Shown piece after piece: positions 1 through 10,591 of a stretch of DNA of 64,000 bases; position 1 is the stretch's first letter; every line of letters begins with the position of its first letter. Below the pieces are notes generated by a model. The model was given only the letters and a program-made list of their open reading frames with translations. It did not search any database and was not told where the DNA came from. The stretch covers positions 3,038,001 through 3,102,000 of the forward strand of contig JAEVHH010000001.1 of assembly GCA_017607445.1 (NCBI GenBank). The letters run 5' to 3'. This stretch comes from Histoplasma ohiense. Its lineage: Eukaryota > Ascomycota > Eurotiomycetes > Onygenales > Ajellomycetaceae. The position numbers and the translations under genes are program-made.

Positions 1-285
1 GCGACCTCCATGCACTACAGCTGTCTATGGTGCCGTGCGCTATGCCTCTTCTCATTAATTCTGGCGTGTTCTGTGTTCTTCTATCGCCACATAGCTATTT
101 TCTAATATAGATATCTCCGTTGCGTCTATTACAATTATATAGGCGACTATCACATACTACAGCCGTCTATGATGCTGTGTGCTATGTCTCTCTTCATTAA
201 TTCTGACGTGTTCTGTGTTCTTCTATCGCTATATAGCTATTTCCTAATATAGATATCTCCATTGCGCCTATTACAACAATGAATT
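1..285. repeat. Two tandem copies of a 142-bp unit
   Basis: The same unit (starting ACTACAGC, ending CTATTACAA) appears at about 14-155 and again at about 156-285, offset by 142 bp, differing mostly by C/T and G/A changes. The left copy runs to the window edge, so more copies may lie outside. The unit still carries several CG dinucleotides (for example the Tyr-like string TCTATCGC), unlike the hypermutated element that begins at about 286. It joins the truncated end of a Gypsy-A copy, so it may be part of another mobile element or an LTR inserted there. I see no coding capacity and cannot name its family. Confidence 0.7.
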
Positions 286-299
286 CTCAATTCAGAACC

Positions 300-1595
300 T
301 CTATGAACACAGATTATGCAAAAAATTCATGATTTACTGATGACTGAGCATTCAGAATATGAAATCATGTACAATATCATTGTATGAGAATTCTACTGAT
401 CAGATATATTGAAAGATATACACTGATTTGTATACAACTGTGATTGCTGCAGCTCAGTGACAGTATGATATAAATATTAAAAAAAGATGCTGAAGCCTCT
501 ATCTGTCTCTGACTGAACTTGATGTGATATAGCTATCAATTTTACAGTTTTCTTACTCAAAAGCAGAGATTCTATGAATATTCTAGTCATTGTTGACTGA
601 CTCAACAAGAATGTAATACTACAGCTCTGTGATAAGATGAATGCTGAAGTAGTTGCAGATGCCTTCATCAGAAGCTCATTCTATTGTATACACAGTTTGC
701 TTTCATTCATTGTATCAGATAGAAACAGTCAATTCATCAGCACACTCTGAATCTGTGTATGCCAATTATTAAGAATTGAATGAAAGTTATCAACAGTGTA
801 TCACTCAGAGACTGATGAAGCTACTGAGAGAATGATATAAACAGTAAAGAATATTCTCTGTAAATTCTGCAATTATATACAAGACAACTGAAGCAATCTG
901 CTGTCACATGCTGAGATTATGATTAACAGTTGAGATTTCACTACAACAGATATAAGCTCATTTTTTCTTCTACACAGATACAATTTAGAGATTCTGAACT
1001 TCTCTGAGACTCTCTGAGAAACTGCATACATCTGCAGCCTTATACAGATGACAGAGAACATTATGAGTAAGCTGAAGAAAGCTCACAAATAAGCAGAAGC
1101 TTCAATGATCAGTACTTAGTAAAATTATAAAAATCAAACAAACATCAGAAGAAGTTCTGCAATTCAATATTATGTAGAAGACAAAGTCTGACTAGATCTC
1201 AAGAATATAAGAATAGACTGTCTCTTACATATACTAGATTACTATCACATCAAGTATACAGTGAAGAAAGTACTAGACACACACAATTATCAACTCAACA
1301 CTCTGTCTAACATTCACAATGTCTTTCATACAAATCTGCTTCAATCCACAGCTGAGAATCCATTCCTCTCTCAGAGAATCTTCAATTGACAGTCATCTGT
1401 CATCATAGAAAAAGATAACAAACTTGAGTGGGAAATTGAAGCAATTCTTGATGATAGAATCAATCATCATCACTGTGAATATTTCATCAAATGAATAGAA
1501 TATGATTGTCTGATCTGAAAATCTGTGTTCATCTTGAAAAACACTGCTGTTCTCAACATCTATGAGTCCTCACTCACTCTGATAGAGAGGGATAA
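300..1595 (+). pseudogene. Hypermutated integrase and chromodomain of Gypsy-A copy 1
   Basis: Read on the + strand through in-frame stops, this shows an rve integrase core: the second catalytic Asp lies in a string IVSDRNSQFIS (about 700-745), and the conserved Glu in HSETDEATERM (about 800-835). Near 1422-1500 comes a chromodomain-like segment, EWEIEAILDDRINHHHCEYF, the mark of chromoviruses of the Ty3/Gypsy group. The frame ends near the LTR. Trp positions are TGA throughout (GG to GA), and it cannot be translated. Open frames on the minus strand here (such as 477-668) are antisense shadows of this integrase. Confidence 0.85.
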
Positions 1596-2129
1596 TGTGA
1601 TGAATTAACATCTATTAATAATCAACTTATGCAATCAACTTCTCTTCTGCATCTGCTTGTTTCTGATTGCTGTGATTTTGTATAACTCTCAATGTTTTTC
1701 TGCTCTGTGCTTCACACTTGTGTAGTTTCTAACAATTCTTTCATATAGCTTTTAACATTCTTCTGCTCTGTACTCTGCATTTATATAGTCTCTAACAATT
1801 CTTCTGTGTAGTTTCTAACATTCTCTCACTCTGTGTTTTGTACTTGTATAGTCTCTAACAATTTTTCTGTGTAGTTCTCAATGATTCTCTCATTCCACAC
1901 TCTGTGTTTATATAGTTTCTAATGATTTTTATGCATATCTCTTAATGTTCTTTCACTCCACACTTCACTGTGGAGTGGCTTCTGATATTCTTTCACTCTG
2001 AACTTTTCTCTATAAGAATCCTCTTCATACAATTCTTTCTTCTGATTTCTTTTCTCTTTCTTTTCTTAATCAATTTGTAATTTGTAATTAGAATAGTATC
2101 AAATTGTTAATTGAAGTACATCTGTTACA
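1596..2129 (+). repeat. 534-bp LTR of Gypsy-A copy 1
   Basis: Starts TGTGATGAATTA and ends CATCTGTTACA. It is the reverse complement of the LTRs at 4215-4748 and 15516-16049 and has exactly their length. It carries four 63-64-bp sub-repeats (each with a TCTCTAACAATTCTT-like core) where the younger 408-bp LTRs have two. The matching upstream LTR is outside the window, so no target-site duplication can be checked; the 5 bases after it are ATACT. Confidence 0.88.
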
Positions 2130-2162
2130 ATACTGCTTCTGCTTCTGAATTTGAAACTTAGA

Positions 2163-2565
2163 TATTATATATCATCATAATTGAATTGCAATCTGAATCT
2201 TTTTAGATTTTACAATACTATTTTATATGAGCAGATCTGAAATATTCTCTTGCATCTTCTTCTTTCATAAAGTTCTCAACTGTATGATATAAAAAGGCTT
2301 TAAAATCTTCATCAAACTGATTCTCTAACTGACATCTGTATCTTCTAATTCATTCTTTCAACATGTGAAATGACTTCTCTATAGAATTATAATCAGAAGA
2401 ATATGAAGATAAGAATAAAAATTCAATGTCAGTTTCTCTGCAGAGATCTCACAGTGTCTGTGAATGATGAGAAAAGCAATTATTCATCACTAAGTAGTGA
2501 TAATCTCATTGACATTTGAGCAGTATCTGAACACATACAAACTCATTGAATCTCTCTGTATTATA
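2163..2565 (-). pseudogene. Tc1/mariner-like transposase relic, segment 4 (C-terminal part)
   Basis: On the minus strand this reads as the end of a DDE_3-type transposase: LVMNNCFSHHS corresponds to the usual 'vlvMDNc.iHhs' around the second catalytic Asp (here Asn-Asn), followed by FLFLSSYSSDYNSIEKSF, matching the family signature 'LPPYSPDYNPIE' that holds the third acidic residue. It continues to a plausible end near 2165. TGA replaces Trp. The frame runs directly on from 4098-4214 if the element at 2566-4089 and one copy of its 8-bp duplication are removed, so both are parts of one former gene. Confidence 0.85.
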
Positions 2566-2733
2566 TAGACTGGCTGTGTGACCATGCATGGAACTGGGAC
2601 TAAATATTTCATCAGTCCCATTATCAAATTTCTTAGTTCTGGTCTCATATAGTGTTTATTAAATTAGTCACTTTACACTGTTTATATTATAAATCTAGTC
2701 CCAGGTCATGTTCTTCTTATAAATTACTGATTC

Positions 2734-2780
2734 TGGTCCCATTTGGTCCCATTTTGTTAAAATGGGACCAAATGGGACCA
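2734..2780. repeat. Perfect 22-bp inverted repeat with 3-nt loop
   Basis: The arms 2734-2755 and 2759-2780 are exact reverse complements (TGGTCCCATTTGGTCCC... / ...GGGACCAAATGGGACCA) around a GTT loop. Each arm has two copies of the GGTCCCA motif also found at the terminal inverted repeats, so this is probably a cluster of subterminal transposase-binding sites in the hAT-like element, or a hairpin-forming site. Confidence 0.85.
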
Positions 2781-2892
2781 TGATTTACCCTATATAGATG
2801 ATATAATGCTATGAGTGTTACCAAAAATCATTACCTATCAAAAGAAGTTTAGTGTATTTATGCTCTAGTTCTATTTTGAACTAGTAATGATA

Positions 2893-3785
2893 GTGATAGA
2901 TAGATTCGCCGCGGTAGATAGGTTGGCAGCGATAGATTAGCAGCGATAGATTAGCAGCGATAGATTAGCAGCGATAGATTAGCAGCGATAGATTAGCAGC
3001 GATAGATAGATTGGCAGTGATAGATAGATTGGCAGCGATAGATTAGCAGTGATAGATAGCTTAGTAGTGAGGGATAGCTTAGCAGCGAGGGATAGCTTAG
3101 CAGCGAGGGATAGATTGGCAGCGGCGATAGATTAGCAGCGAAAGATAGATTGGCAGCAGCGATAGATTAGCAGCGAAAGATAGATTGGCAGCAGCAATAG
3201 ATTGGCAGCGATAGATAGATTGGCAGCGGCGATAGATTAGCAGCGATAGATAGATTAGCAGCGATAGATTAGCAGCGATAGATTAGCAGCGATAGATTAG
3301 CAGCGATAGATTAGCAGCGATAGATAGATTGGCAGTGATAGATAGGTTGGCAGCGATAGATTAGCAGTGATAGATAGCTTAGTAGTGAGGGATAGCTTAG
3401 CAGCGAGGGATAGCTTAGCAGCGAGGGATAGATTGGCAGCGGCGATAGATTAGCAGCGAAAGATAGATTGGCAGCGGCGATAGATTAGCAGCGAAAGATA
3501 GATTGGCAGCAGCAATAGATTGGCAGCGATAGATAGATTGGCAGCGGCGATAGATTAGCAGCGATAGATAGATTAGCAGTGATAGATAGATTGACAGCAG
3601 CGATAGATTAGCAGCAATAGATAGATTGGCAGTGGTAGATAAATTGGCAGCGATAGATAGGTTGGCAGCGATAGATAGGTTGGCAGCGATAGATAGGTTG
3701 GCAGCGATAGATAGGTTGGCAGCGATAGCTTAGCAGCGAGGGATAGCTTAGCAGCAATAGATTGGTTGACAGCACTAGATAGGGG
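2893..3785. repeat. 14/18-bp minisatellite with a 318-bp higher-order unit
   Basis: The tract is built from GATAGATTAGCAGC (14 bp) and GATAGATAGATTGGCAGC (18 bp) variants plus GAGGGATAGCTTAGCAGC. The order of variants repeats: the landmark CTTAGTAGTGAGGG occurs at 3060 and at 3378, a period of 318 bp, so the blocks at about 2941-3258 and 3259-3576 are near-identical higher-order copies. From about 3650 to 3730 a homogeneous run of the 18-bp GGTTGGCAGC variant follows. An open frame on the minus strand (3573-3800) is only translated repeat (SLPTY units) and is not a gene. Confidence 0.93.
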
Positions 3786-4089
3786 TGATATCTCCACCAA
3801 TCATATCATCAGATTGATATCTAAGATATGTATTATATAATCATCAGAACAGGACCAAACCTCAGTCAAAATCATAGTCAGTCCCAGGTCATGTTCTTAT
3901 TTTTGATAGTCAGTCACTTTACATGAAATATCAAGATTTATTAGTTCCATTTCACTCATGTTCTAATAATTCTAGTCACTTTACACTTCCATTCTGATTC
4001 TGGTCCCACTGAAAATCACGCCAAGAAATGGACTGGGACCAAACCAAATCAAATCAAACATGAAATTCATGGTCCCACCGGCCAGCCTA

Positions 4090-4214
4090 GTATTATAGAA
4101 CCTCTGATATATATCATAATCAAGATATTCATCAACACTTATTGCAGATAAGATTGATCATCTGCAAGATTATTTACAGAGTCTTTTAATACAACAAAAG
4201 AATTCTCTGCTTAA
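4090..4214 (-). pseudogene. Tc1/mariner-like transposase relic, segment 3
   Basis: The minus strand reads a short DDE transposase stretch with SILSAISVDEYLDYDIYQ, matching the fungal mariner pattern 'rWsilPAitvdGYldydIyqGsfn'. It lies between the hAT-like insertion (right duplication 4090-4097) and the outer Gypsy-A insertion (left duplication CTTAA 4210-4214). Trp before SIL is TGA. Its frame joins segment 2 (16050-16349) across the Gypsy-A and segment 4 (2163-2565) across the hAT-like element. Confidence 0.85.
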
Positions 4215-4748
4215 TGTAACAGATGTACTTCGATTAACAATCTAGCACTATTCTAAATACAGATTACAAATTGATTAAGAAAAGAAAGAGAAAAGAAATC
4301 AGAAGAAAGAATCATATGAAGAGGGTTTTTATAGAGAAAAGTTCAGAGCAGAAGAATATCAGAAGCTGCTTCACAGTGAAACACAGAACAGAAGAACATT
4401 AAGAAATATGTGTAAGAATTATTAGAAACTACATAAGCACAGAGTATGAGATGAGAGAATCATTGAGAGCTACATGAAAAAATTGTTAGAGACTATATGA
4501 GTGTGGAATACAGAGTGAGAGAACATTAGAAACTATGTGGAAGAATTGTTAGAGACTACACAAGCACAGAGTATGAAGCAGAAGAATGTTAAAAGCTATA
4601 CAGAAGAATTATTAGAAACTATATAAATGCAGAGCACAGAGTGAAAGAACATTGAGAATTACATAAAATCACAGTGATCAGAAATGAATGAATGCAGAAG
4701 AGAAGTTGATTGTGTAAGTTGATTACTAATAAATACTAATTCATTACA
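4215..4748 (-). repeat. LTR (3' LTR) of outer Gypsy-A
   Basis: Starts TGTAACAGATGTAC and ends ATTCATTACA just before the internal TTATCCCCCTCTATCAG stretch. Length 534 bp, the same as its partner at 15516-16049. It contains four tandem 63-64-bp sub-repeats with the core ATTGTTAGAGACTA. The target-site duplication CTTAA lies immediately to its left. Confidence 0.93.
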
Positions 4749-5185
4749 TTATCCCCCTCTATCAGAGTGAGTGAGAACTCATAGATGTTGAGGGCAGCAG
4801 TGTTCTTCAAAATAAATACAGATTCTCAGATTGAATGATCATATTCTATCCATTTGACAAAGTATTCACAGCAGCAGTGATTGGTTCTATTATCAAGAAT
4901 TATTTTGATTTCTCACTCAAGTTTGTTATCTTCTTCTACAATGACAGATGACTGTCAATCAGAGATTCTCTGAAAGAGAAATGGATTCTCAGCCACAGAT
5001 CAGAGCAGGTTTGTATGAAAGACATTGTGAATGCTAGACAGAGTGTCAAATCAATAATTATGTATGTCTAGCACTTTCTTCACTGTATACTTAGTGTGAT
5101 GGTAATCTAACATACACAAAAGACAGTTCATTCTTATATTCTTGAAATCTAGTCAGACTTTGTCTTCTACATAATATCAGATCAC
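4749..5185 (-). pseudogene. Outer Gypsy-A pol, 3' part (chromodomain and integrase C-terminus)
   Basis: Homologous to 5594-6030 of the inner element and to 1160-1595 of copy 1. The minus-strand reading holds the chromodomain-like segment and the end of pol, with stops at former Trp codons. It breaks at ATCAC (5181-5185), the target duplication of the inner Gypsy-A, and resumes at 11005 with the expected next bases of the integrase. Confidence 0.88.
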
Positions 5186-5593
5186 TGTAACGGGCGTACT
5201 TCGATTAACGATTTGATACTATCCTAATTACAGATTACGAATTGATTAAGGAAAGAAAGAGAAAAGAAATCAGAAGAAAAGGTTGTACAAAGAGGGTTCT
5301 TATAGAGGAAAATTCAGAGCAGAAGAATATCAGAAGCCACTCCACAGTGGAGTGTGGAGCAGAAGAACATTAAGAGGTACATGTAAGAATTGTTAGAAGC
5401 TACACAAGCATGGAATGTGGGGTGGGGGAATCATTGAGAGCTATGTGGAAGAATCATTAGAGACTATGCAAGCGCGGAACACAGAGCAGAAGAACATCAA
5501 GGGTTACACAAGATCACAACAGCCAGGAACAAGTGAGTGCAGAAGAGGAGTTGGTTGTATAAGTTGATTACTAACAGATGCTAACCCATCACA
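5186..5593 (-). repeat. LTR (3' LTR) of inner Gypsy-A
   Basis: 408 bp, TGTAACGGGCGTACT at the left and GCTAACCCATCACA at the right, followed by the internal TTATCCCCCCCTATCAG. It has two of the 63-bp sub-repeats, where the 534-bp LTRs have four. It retains the likely ancestral TTACGAATTGATT motif that pairs with the primer-binding site. Confidence 0.93.
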
Positions 5594-8500
5594 TTATCCC
5601 CCCCTATCAGAGTGAGTGAGGACTTATAGATGTCAAGAGCAGCGGTGTCCTCCAAGACAGACATGGGTTCTCAGATCAGACAATTGTATTCTACTCATTT
5701 GACAAGGTATTTGCAGCAGTGGTGGTTGGTTCTATTGTCAAGAATTGCTTTGATTTCCCACTCAAGTTCATTGTCTTCTTCTACAATGACAGGTGGCTGC
5801 CAATCAGAGGTTCTCTGTGAGGGGAATGGATTCTCAGCTGTGGGTCGGAGCAGGTTCATATGAAAGACATCATGAATGCCAGATGGGGTGTTGAGTCAAT
5901 AATTGTGTATGCCTAGCACTTCCTTCACTGTATACTTGGTGTGGTGGTAATCTAGCATACACAAGGGATGGTTCATTCTTATGTTTTTGAGGTCCAGTCA
6001 GACTTTGTCTTCTACATGATATTGGATTGCAGAACTCCTTCTGATGTTTGCTTGGTTCTTATAATCTTGCTGAGCACTGATCATTGAAGCTTCTGCTCAT
6101 TCACAGACTTTCTTCAGCTTGCTCACAATGTTCTCTGCCATCTGTATGGGGCTGCGGGTGTATGCAGTTTCTCAGAGAGTCTCAGAGAAGTTCAGAACCT
6201 CTAAGTTGTATCTGTGTAGAAGGAAGAATGAGCTTACATCTGTCATAGCAAAATCTCAATCATTAATTGCAATCTCAGCATATGACAGCAGATTGCTCCA
6301 GTTGTCTTGTGTGTAATTGCAGAACTTATGAAGGATGTTCTTTACTGTTTGTATCATTCTCTCAGTAGCTCCATCAGTCTCTGGGTGGTACATCATTGAT
6401 AACTTTCATTCAATTCTTAATAATTGACATACACAGACTCAGAGTGCACTGATGAATTGACTGTCTCTATCTGACACAATGAATGAAGGCAGACTGTGCA
6501 TACAATAGAATGGGCTTCTGATGAAGACATCTGCAACTACTTCAGTGTCCATCTTGTCACAGAGCTGTAGTATTACACCCTTGCTGAGTCAGTCAACAAT
6601 GACTAGAATGTTTGTAGAACCTCCACTTTCAAGTAAGGAAACTGCAAAATCAATAGCTATATCACATCAAGTTCAGTCAGAGACAGATAGAAGCTTCAGC
6701 ATCTCTTTTCAGTGTTCACATCATGCTGTCACTGAGCCACAGTGATCACAGTTGTGTACAAACTGATGTATATCTTTCAACATATCTGATCAGTAGAATT
6801 CTTGGGTGATGATGTTGTACATGATTTTGTGTTCTGAGTGTCTGATCATTGATGAGTCATGAATTTCTTGCATGATCTGTGTTTGTAGGGGTTCTGAATT
6901 GGGGATCCATTGCCTATCTTGAAAGTGTAAGCAGTTGTCATCATTGATCAAACATGCTGAGATATCTGTTCTTGAGTATACACTTGTGGGGAATTGAGGT
7001 GCTCTGTTTTGTACAGCTTCAATGGCTTGTTGTCAGAATTCATCTGCTTCTGCTGCTAGCTTTCATTGTTCTTCAAGTGAGGGTTCTTGAGCTCGGGACT
7101 GGTTGACATGTATGTGAGATTTGTCTGGTTGTGTAGAACTTTCTATGATTGCAGGGTTGATTAATCAATGCTCTCAGTGTTTTCATCTGTCATTCAAGTT
7201 ATCAGATGGCATATCTTGTTCTCAGCAGAACAGAGCATCTGCAAGAGTGTTCTCTACTTCAGATCAATAATGAATTGTGAACAAAAAACAGCTAAGAAAC
7301 AATGACCAACACATATGTCTTTCAGTGAGCTTACAAATGATTGTGAAGTACTCTAAGTTCTTATGATCAGTAACAATCTCAAACTTTTCAACACTCATAA
7401 GTTCAAACTCTCATTCTTTGAGGCATTATATGATCACTAGAAGCTTCTTGTTGTAGATCTTGTAGTTGCATTCAGTGGGTGACATCTTTTTCAAGATGAA
7501 GGCACAGAGTTGTAGAACATCTTCATTATCATATTGCATCAGTGCCCCATCTACTACATAATCTGAGGTGTCTGTTTTGAGAATTGTATGCTTATTCAGA
7601 TTGAATGATTGCAGCATCAGAGTGCTTGTGAACATATACTTCAGCTTTTTGAATGCTGCATCCACTTCATCAGTTCATTGAAACACAGTGTCTTTCTGGG
7701 TCAGATCTGTCAGTGATCATACAATATCAGAGAAGTCTTTGATGAATCTTTGATAGAAGTTGGCAAATTCTAGAAAGCTTCTAGTCTCTTTTACTGAGAC
7801 TGGTGCCTCCCAGTTGAGGATTGCTTCCACCTTCTTAGAATCCATGCATACGCCTTTTTCAGCTTTGATGATGAATCCTAGATAGGTTATAGACTTGATC
7901 TTGAAGTCACATTTGTCAATGTCCACTTGCAGTTCAGCTTTTTGTAGGCAGTCAAGCACTTGTTGTATGTGCTTGTGATGCTCAGTGAGTGATCCATCGG
8001 TGAAGATCAGAATATCGTCCATGTACACTGAGGTGATCTCATTGAGCAGGTCTCATAGAGCTCAGTTAATGTATTTCTGGAACATGCTCAGAGCATTCGC
8101 TAATCCAAAAGAGGTCACTGTCCATTTGTATAATCCATAACATGTACAAAAAGCAGTTAGTCATTCATCATCTTCATTAATCCTTATCTTATAGAAGGCT
8201 GCAGAGATGTCAAGCTTCATAAATCATTTTACTTTTCCTACTCATTTGAGTGTTTCATTGATGAGTGGGAGAGGGTATCAGTTCTTCTGTGTAATCTTGT
8301 TGAGTCCTTGGTAGTCAACACAGAATCATAAGCCTTCTTCTGATTTCTTTGTGAACAGTACAGATGCTGCAGTGGGTGAGTTGCTAACATGAATGAAGTC
8401 TTTGTCCAATAGTCTGTTGAGCATTTTTCATAGAATGAGGAGCTCATCGCATGACATGCTGTAGAGAGGACCTCAGAGTGGTTGTGGGTTCTTACCATTC

Positions 8501-9160
8501 TTCTTGATGAGCTCAATTGTATGATCTATACTGAGTTCTCAGTGAGGAGGAAGCTTTTCAGCTTCTTTTTCATTGAACATGTCTGCAAAGTCTTTGTACA
8601 ATTCAGATAGTTTCTTGCACAGTTTCTTGAGATCTTTGAGTTCTAGCTTTTCTAATGCTTTTTTGATATTCATCATGCTAGCAGCAAACACTTGGATGTT
8701 CTTCTTCTCATGCACTTGGTGGGTTAGTAGTTTGTATGCTTCCACTGATATCTGGGTGAGATCAGTGGTTCTATCAACATCCTTCTCATAAACATGGTCA
8801 CCTTCTGGGAAAATAAGGCAGTGGTTGTGTGTGTTCAACAAGGTTCCAAATTCTGTGAGCTATGATAGACCAAGTATTAGATTGTACTCAAGGCCTTGTA
8901 TTTTGTATGTGTATACATTCTTTTTCTCATGTCCTTCTACATCGACATTAAATCTTACCATGTTGTAGGAGGTGGATCCTCTGAGGCTGTCAAATTCACT
9001 GAGCTTACATGATTTGAGAAAGGAGATATACTGAAGCTTATGCTTCTCAACCAGCTGAGTGTCTATAAGAGTGTAGTGAAGGAAACCACTGTCTATCATT
9101 GCTTGTACATTGACTAAGCTATTTACAATGGCAGAGACCATGATTGCATTCACTTGCATC
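5594..9160 (-). pseudogene. Inner Gypsy-A pol: protease, RT, RNase H, integrase, chromodomain
   Basis: Reading leftward: a retropepsin with AMIDSG (Asp-Ser-Gly active site) at 9159-8860; a linker and RT N-terminal part (8841-8030); the RT catalytic box YMDDILIF with an intact Asp pair near 8028, followed by the thumb-like KVEAILNWEAPVSVKETRSF and YQRFIKDFSDIV (to 7717); an RNase H segment with ILKTDTSDYVVDGAL (7665-7426); an integrase core (about 7000-6050); and a chromodomain near 5830-5690. Stops, chiefly TGA at Trp positions, break the frame between these blocks, so no complete polyprotein can be made from this copy. Plus-strand frames such as 6521-6745 and 6119-6316 are antisense shadows. 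Confidence 0.9.
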
Positions 9161-9239
9161 TTCTGCTCAAATCTCCAGCTAGCTTTCTGCTCCTTGAGCT
9201 CTTGTCTGTGTTTTAGAGTGAGAGCTCATCTTTTCCCTG

Positions 9240-10100
9240 TTCTTGCCTATCCGCGGGCGATGCAGCATTTACACACATGGGGGGTTTACTCAGAGTGATT
9301 GCATTTGAACATTGATTCATGAAGTGCTCTGACTTGTCACAGTGTATGCAGACTTCTCTGGTGATTCAATCAGCAGCATCCTTCCCTGAGATATTGGGGA
9401 CCCTCAGATGACTTGTGTTTATGTGTGGGACTCAGTTCATTGATTCTGATTCGGAGGCGGGGGGTGCTGCAGAGTGGTTTGAGATGTATGCATTTGTTCA
9501 GCAGAATCCTCTGTGATTTTGAAGCACACAGAACTGAGACAGGTTGTTGTTCAACAGATGAAGATCAGTGCAGAATTTGCTGTATATTGAGAGCTTTGAA
9601 TGCTCTATACTTTGATTATGCAATTGGAAGTTCAAGTTCTTGAACAACATGTTGATCTTGACAGTGTCATCCCAGTCTTGCCCACCTGCTTCTAGGAGCT
9701 TGTGATTGAATTCAGAAAGATAAGTTGTCAATGTGACATCCATCTGATGAGTCCAATTAAGCCAGTCTAATGCCTTGGCTTGAAGTGTAGAATTGAGGAA
9801 GAGGGAGTTGAGTTGTTGGAAGACTAGCTCTGATATATGCTGATGATTCTGGCAATGGCTCATTCAGAGTTGGAATTTTGCTAACACATCACCATCCAAC
9901 CTGCTATGGATATACCATGCTTGATTGGATAGTGAGCCTATTGCTCGTCCATTGATGTCCAATTTGATGTTCACTTTTGACTTCCACATGAGGTAGAGTG
10001 CTAGGTCTCCCTTGTATTTGTTGAGAATTGAGAGCTTCTCTCTTGAGGGCTTTTCATGAGGCATGGGTGTAGAAGGAACAGTGAACACAGAAGTGCTCAT
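9240..10100 (-). pseudogene. Inner Gypsy-A gag with zinc knuckle
   Basis: Starts at 10100 (MSTSVFTVPSTPMPHEKP) and reads a capsid-like domain with the typical pattern ALDWLNWTHQ...YLSEFNHKLLEAGG of Retrotrans_gag proteins. A TGA at about 9863, replacing an expected Trp, splits it into two open pieces. Downstream in the same strand lies a CCHC zinc knuckle, CIHCDKSEHFMNQC (9309-9350; C-x2-C-x4-H-x4-C), which binds nucleic acid in nucleocapsids. Protease follows at 9159. Confidence 0.88.
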
Positions 10101-10359
10101 CTCAGCAAATCATTGTTGCAATTTGGCCATCTGTAGTGCCTGCTGCTGGAGGATGCTTTGTAGATCTAAGTTATCATCCACCATGTTCAAGTGTGATGGG
10201 TGTTTGTAGAATTGCTTGTAGTTCATTTTGATATCTAAGGACATATAATAATAAAAAAAGAAAAGGAATACTCAGTCCTCTCACAGGCACTATTTGCAGT
10301 GTTGCAGTGCTAAGCTTGATCAAGCTTCTTTGTGAATGCTATTCACAGTGTTATGGTTT

Positions 10360-10570
10360 GTAGGCACTCGGGCCTTGTAGAACATGATCGATTGTGTTTT
10401 GAATGCTTAGACACAACAGCCTATATAACTAATGATAAGGGCACTCAGACCCATGAGGGATCTCTTGTAACAACTAGACACTCAGGCCTGTAAACAACAC
10501 ACTCGGGTGTAAGAACTGGTAATGATGCACTCAGATGTAAGAACTAATAACAAGGCACTCAGGCCTTAAA
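10360..10570 (-). repeat. Direct-repeat leader of inner Gypsy-A
   Basis: Between the gag start and the 5' LTR, the motif CACTCRGGCC or CACTCRGRTGTAAGAACT recurs about six times at 25-60-bp spacing (for example near 10366, 10442, 10482, 10500, 10526, 10555). The same array, more decayed, is in the outer copy (15290-15490). As part of the genomic RNA leader it could be a packaging or structural signal; that is inference. Confidence 0.6.
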
Positions 10571-10578
10571 TACAGAAG

Positions 10579-10591
10579 AATCAATTTGTAA
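10579..10591 (-). promoter_or_regulatory. Putative self-priming primer-binding site of Gypsy-A
   Basis: The 13 bases AATCAATTTGTAA abut the 5' LTR of the minus-strand element and are the exact reverse complement of TTACAAATTGATT inside that LTR (10641-10653). A primer site matching the element's own LTR rather than a tRNA end is the arrangement known for the Tf1/sushi/Maggy group, where the 5' end of the transcript primes reverse transcription. By analogy transcription would start near 10653. I see no tRNA-like TGG at the LTR junction. Confidence 0.6.

Larger units (their letters stand above)
286..2129 (+). mobile_element. Gypsy-A LTR retrotransposon, copy 1 (3' half, sense on + strand)
   Basis: The stretch is homologous, in opposite orientation, to the 3' half of the Gypsy-A element at 5186-10999: integrase, chromodomain and one LTR. 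The match starts abruptly near 286 next to the 142-bp repeat, so the 5' half (gag, protease, reverse transcriptase) is missing or lies beyond another insertion outside the window. The right end is a complete 534-bp LTR. The copy is heavily hypermutated: between 301 and 1595 I find no CG dinucleotide at all and very few CC or GG. It abuts the C-terminal end of the mariner transposase relic, so it probably inserted in or just beyond that gene. Confidence 0.85.
2566..4089. mobile_element. hAT-like non-autonomous TIR element carrying a minisatellite
   Basis: The left end TAGACTGGCTGTGTGACCATG and the reverse complement of the right end, TAGGCTGGCCGGTGGGACCATG in two parts, form imperfect terminal inverted repeats of about 21 bp. 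The element is bounded by a perfect 8-bp direct repeat GTATTATA (2558-2565 and 4090-4097), and it interrupts the mariner transposase frame exactly. An 8-bp duplication and ends starting TAG fit the hAT superfamily. There is no transposase; the interior holds subterminal repeats containing TGGGACC/GGTCCCA, a 22-bp palindrome and about 0.9 kb of minisatellite. GG, CC and CG are preserved, unlike in the neighbours, so it either arrived after the hypermutation or escaped it. Confidence 0.8.

Noticed and set aside
477..668. Open frames antisense to the integrase (also 873-1061, 6119-6316, 6521-6745, 11093-11290)
   Set aside because: They repeat at the same antisense position in each Gypsy-A copy and mirror the integrase; they persist because the mutation pattern rarely makes stops on that strand.
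2893..3785. Regular short repeats as a possible CRISPR array
   Set aside because: Monomers are contiguous with no unique spacers, in fungal nuclear DNA; it is a minisatellite.
3573..3800. 75-codon minus-strand frame of SLPTY repeats as a repeat protein
   Set aside because: It is translated minisatellite with no start context or flanking coding sequence.
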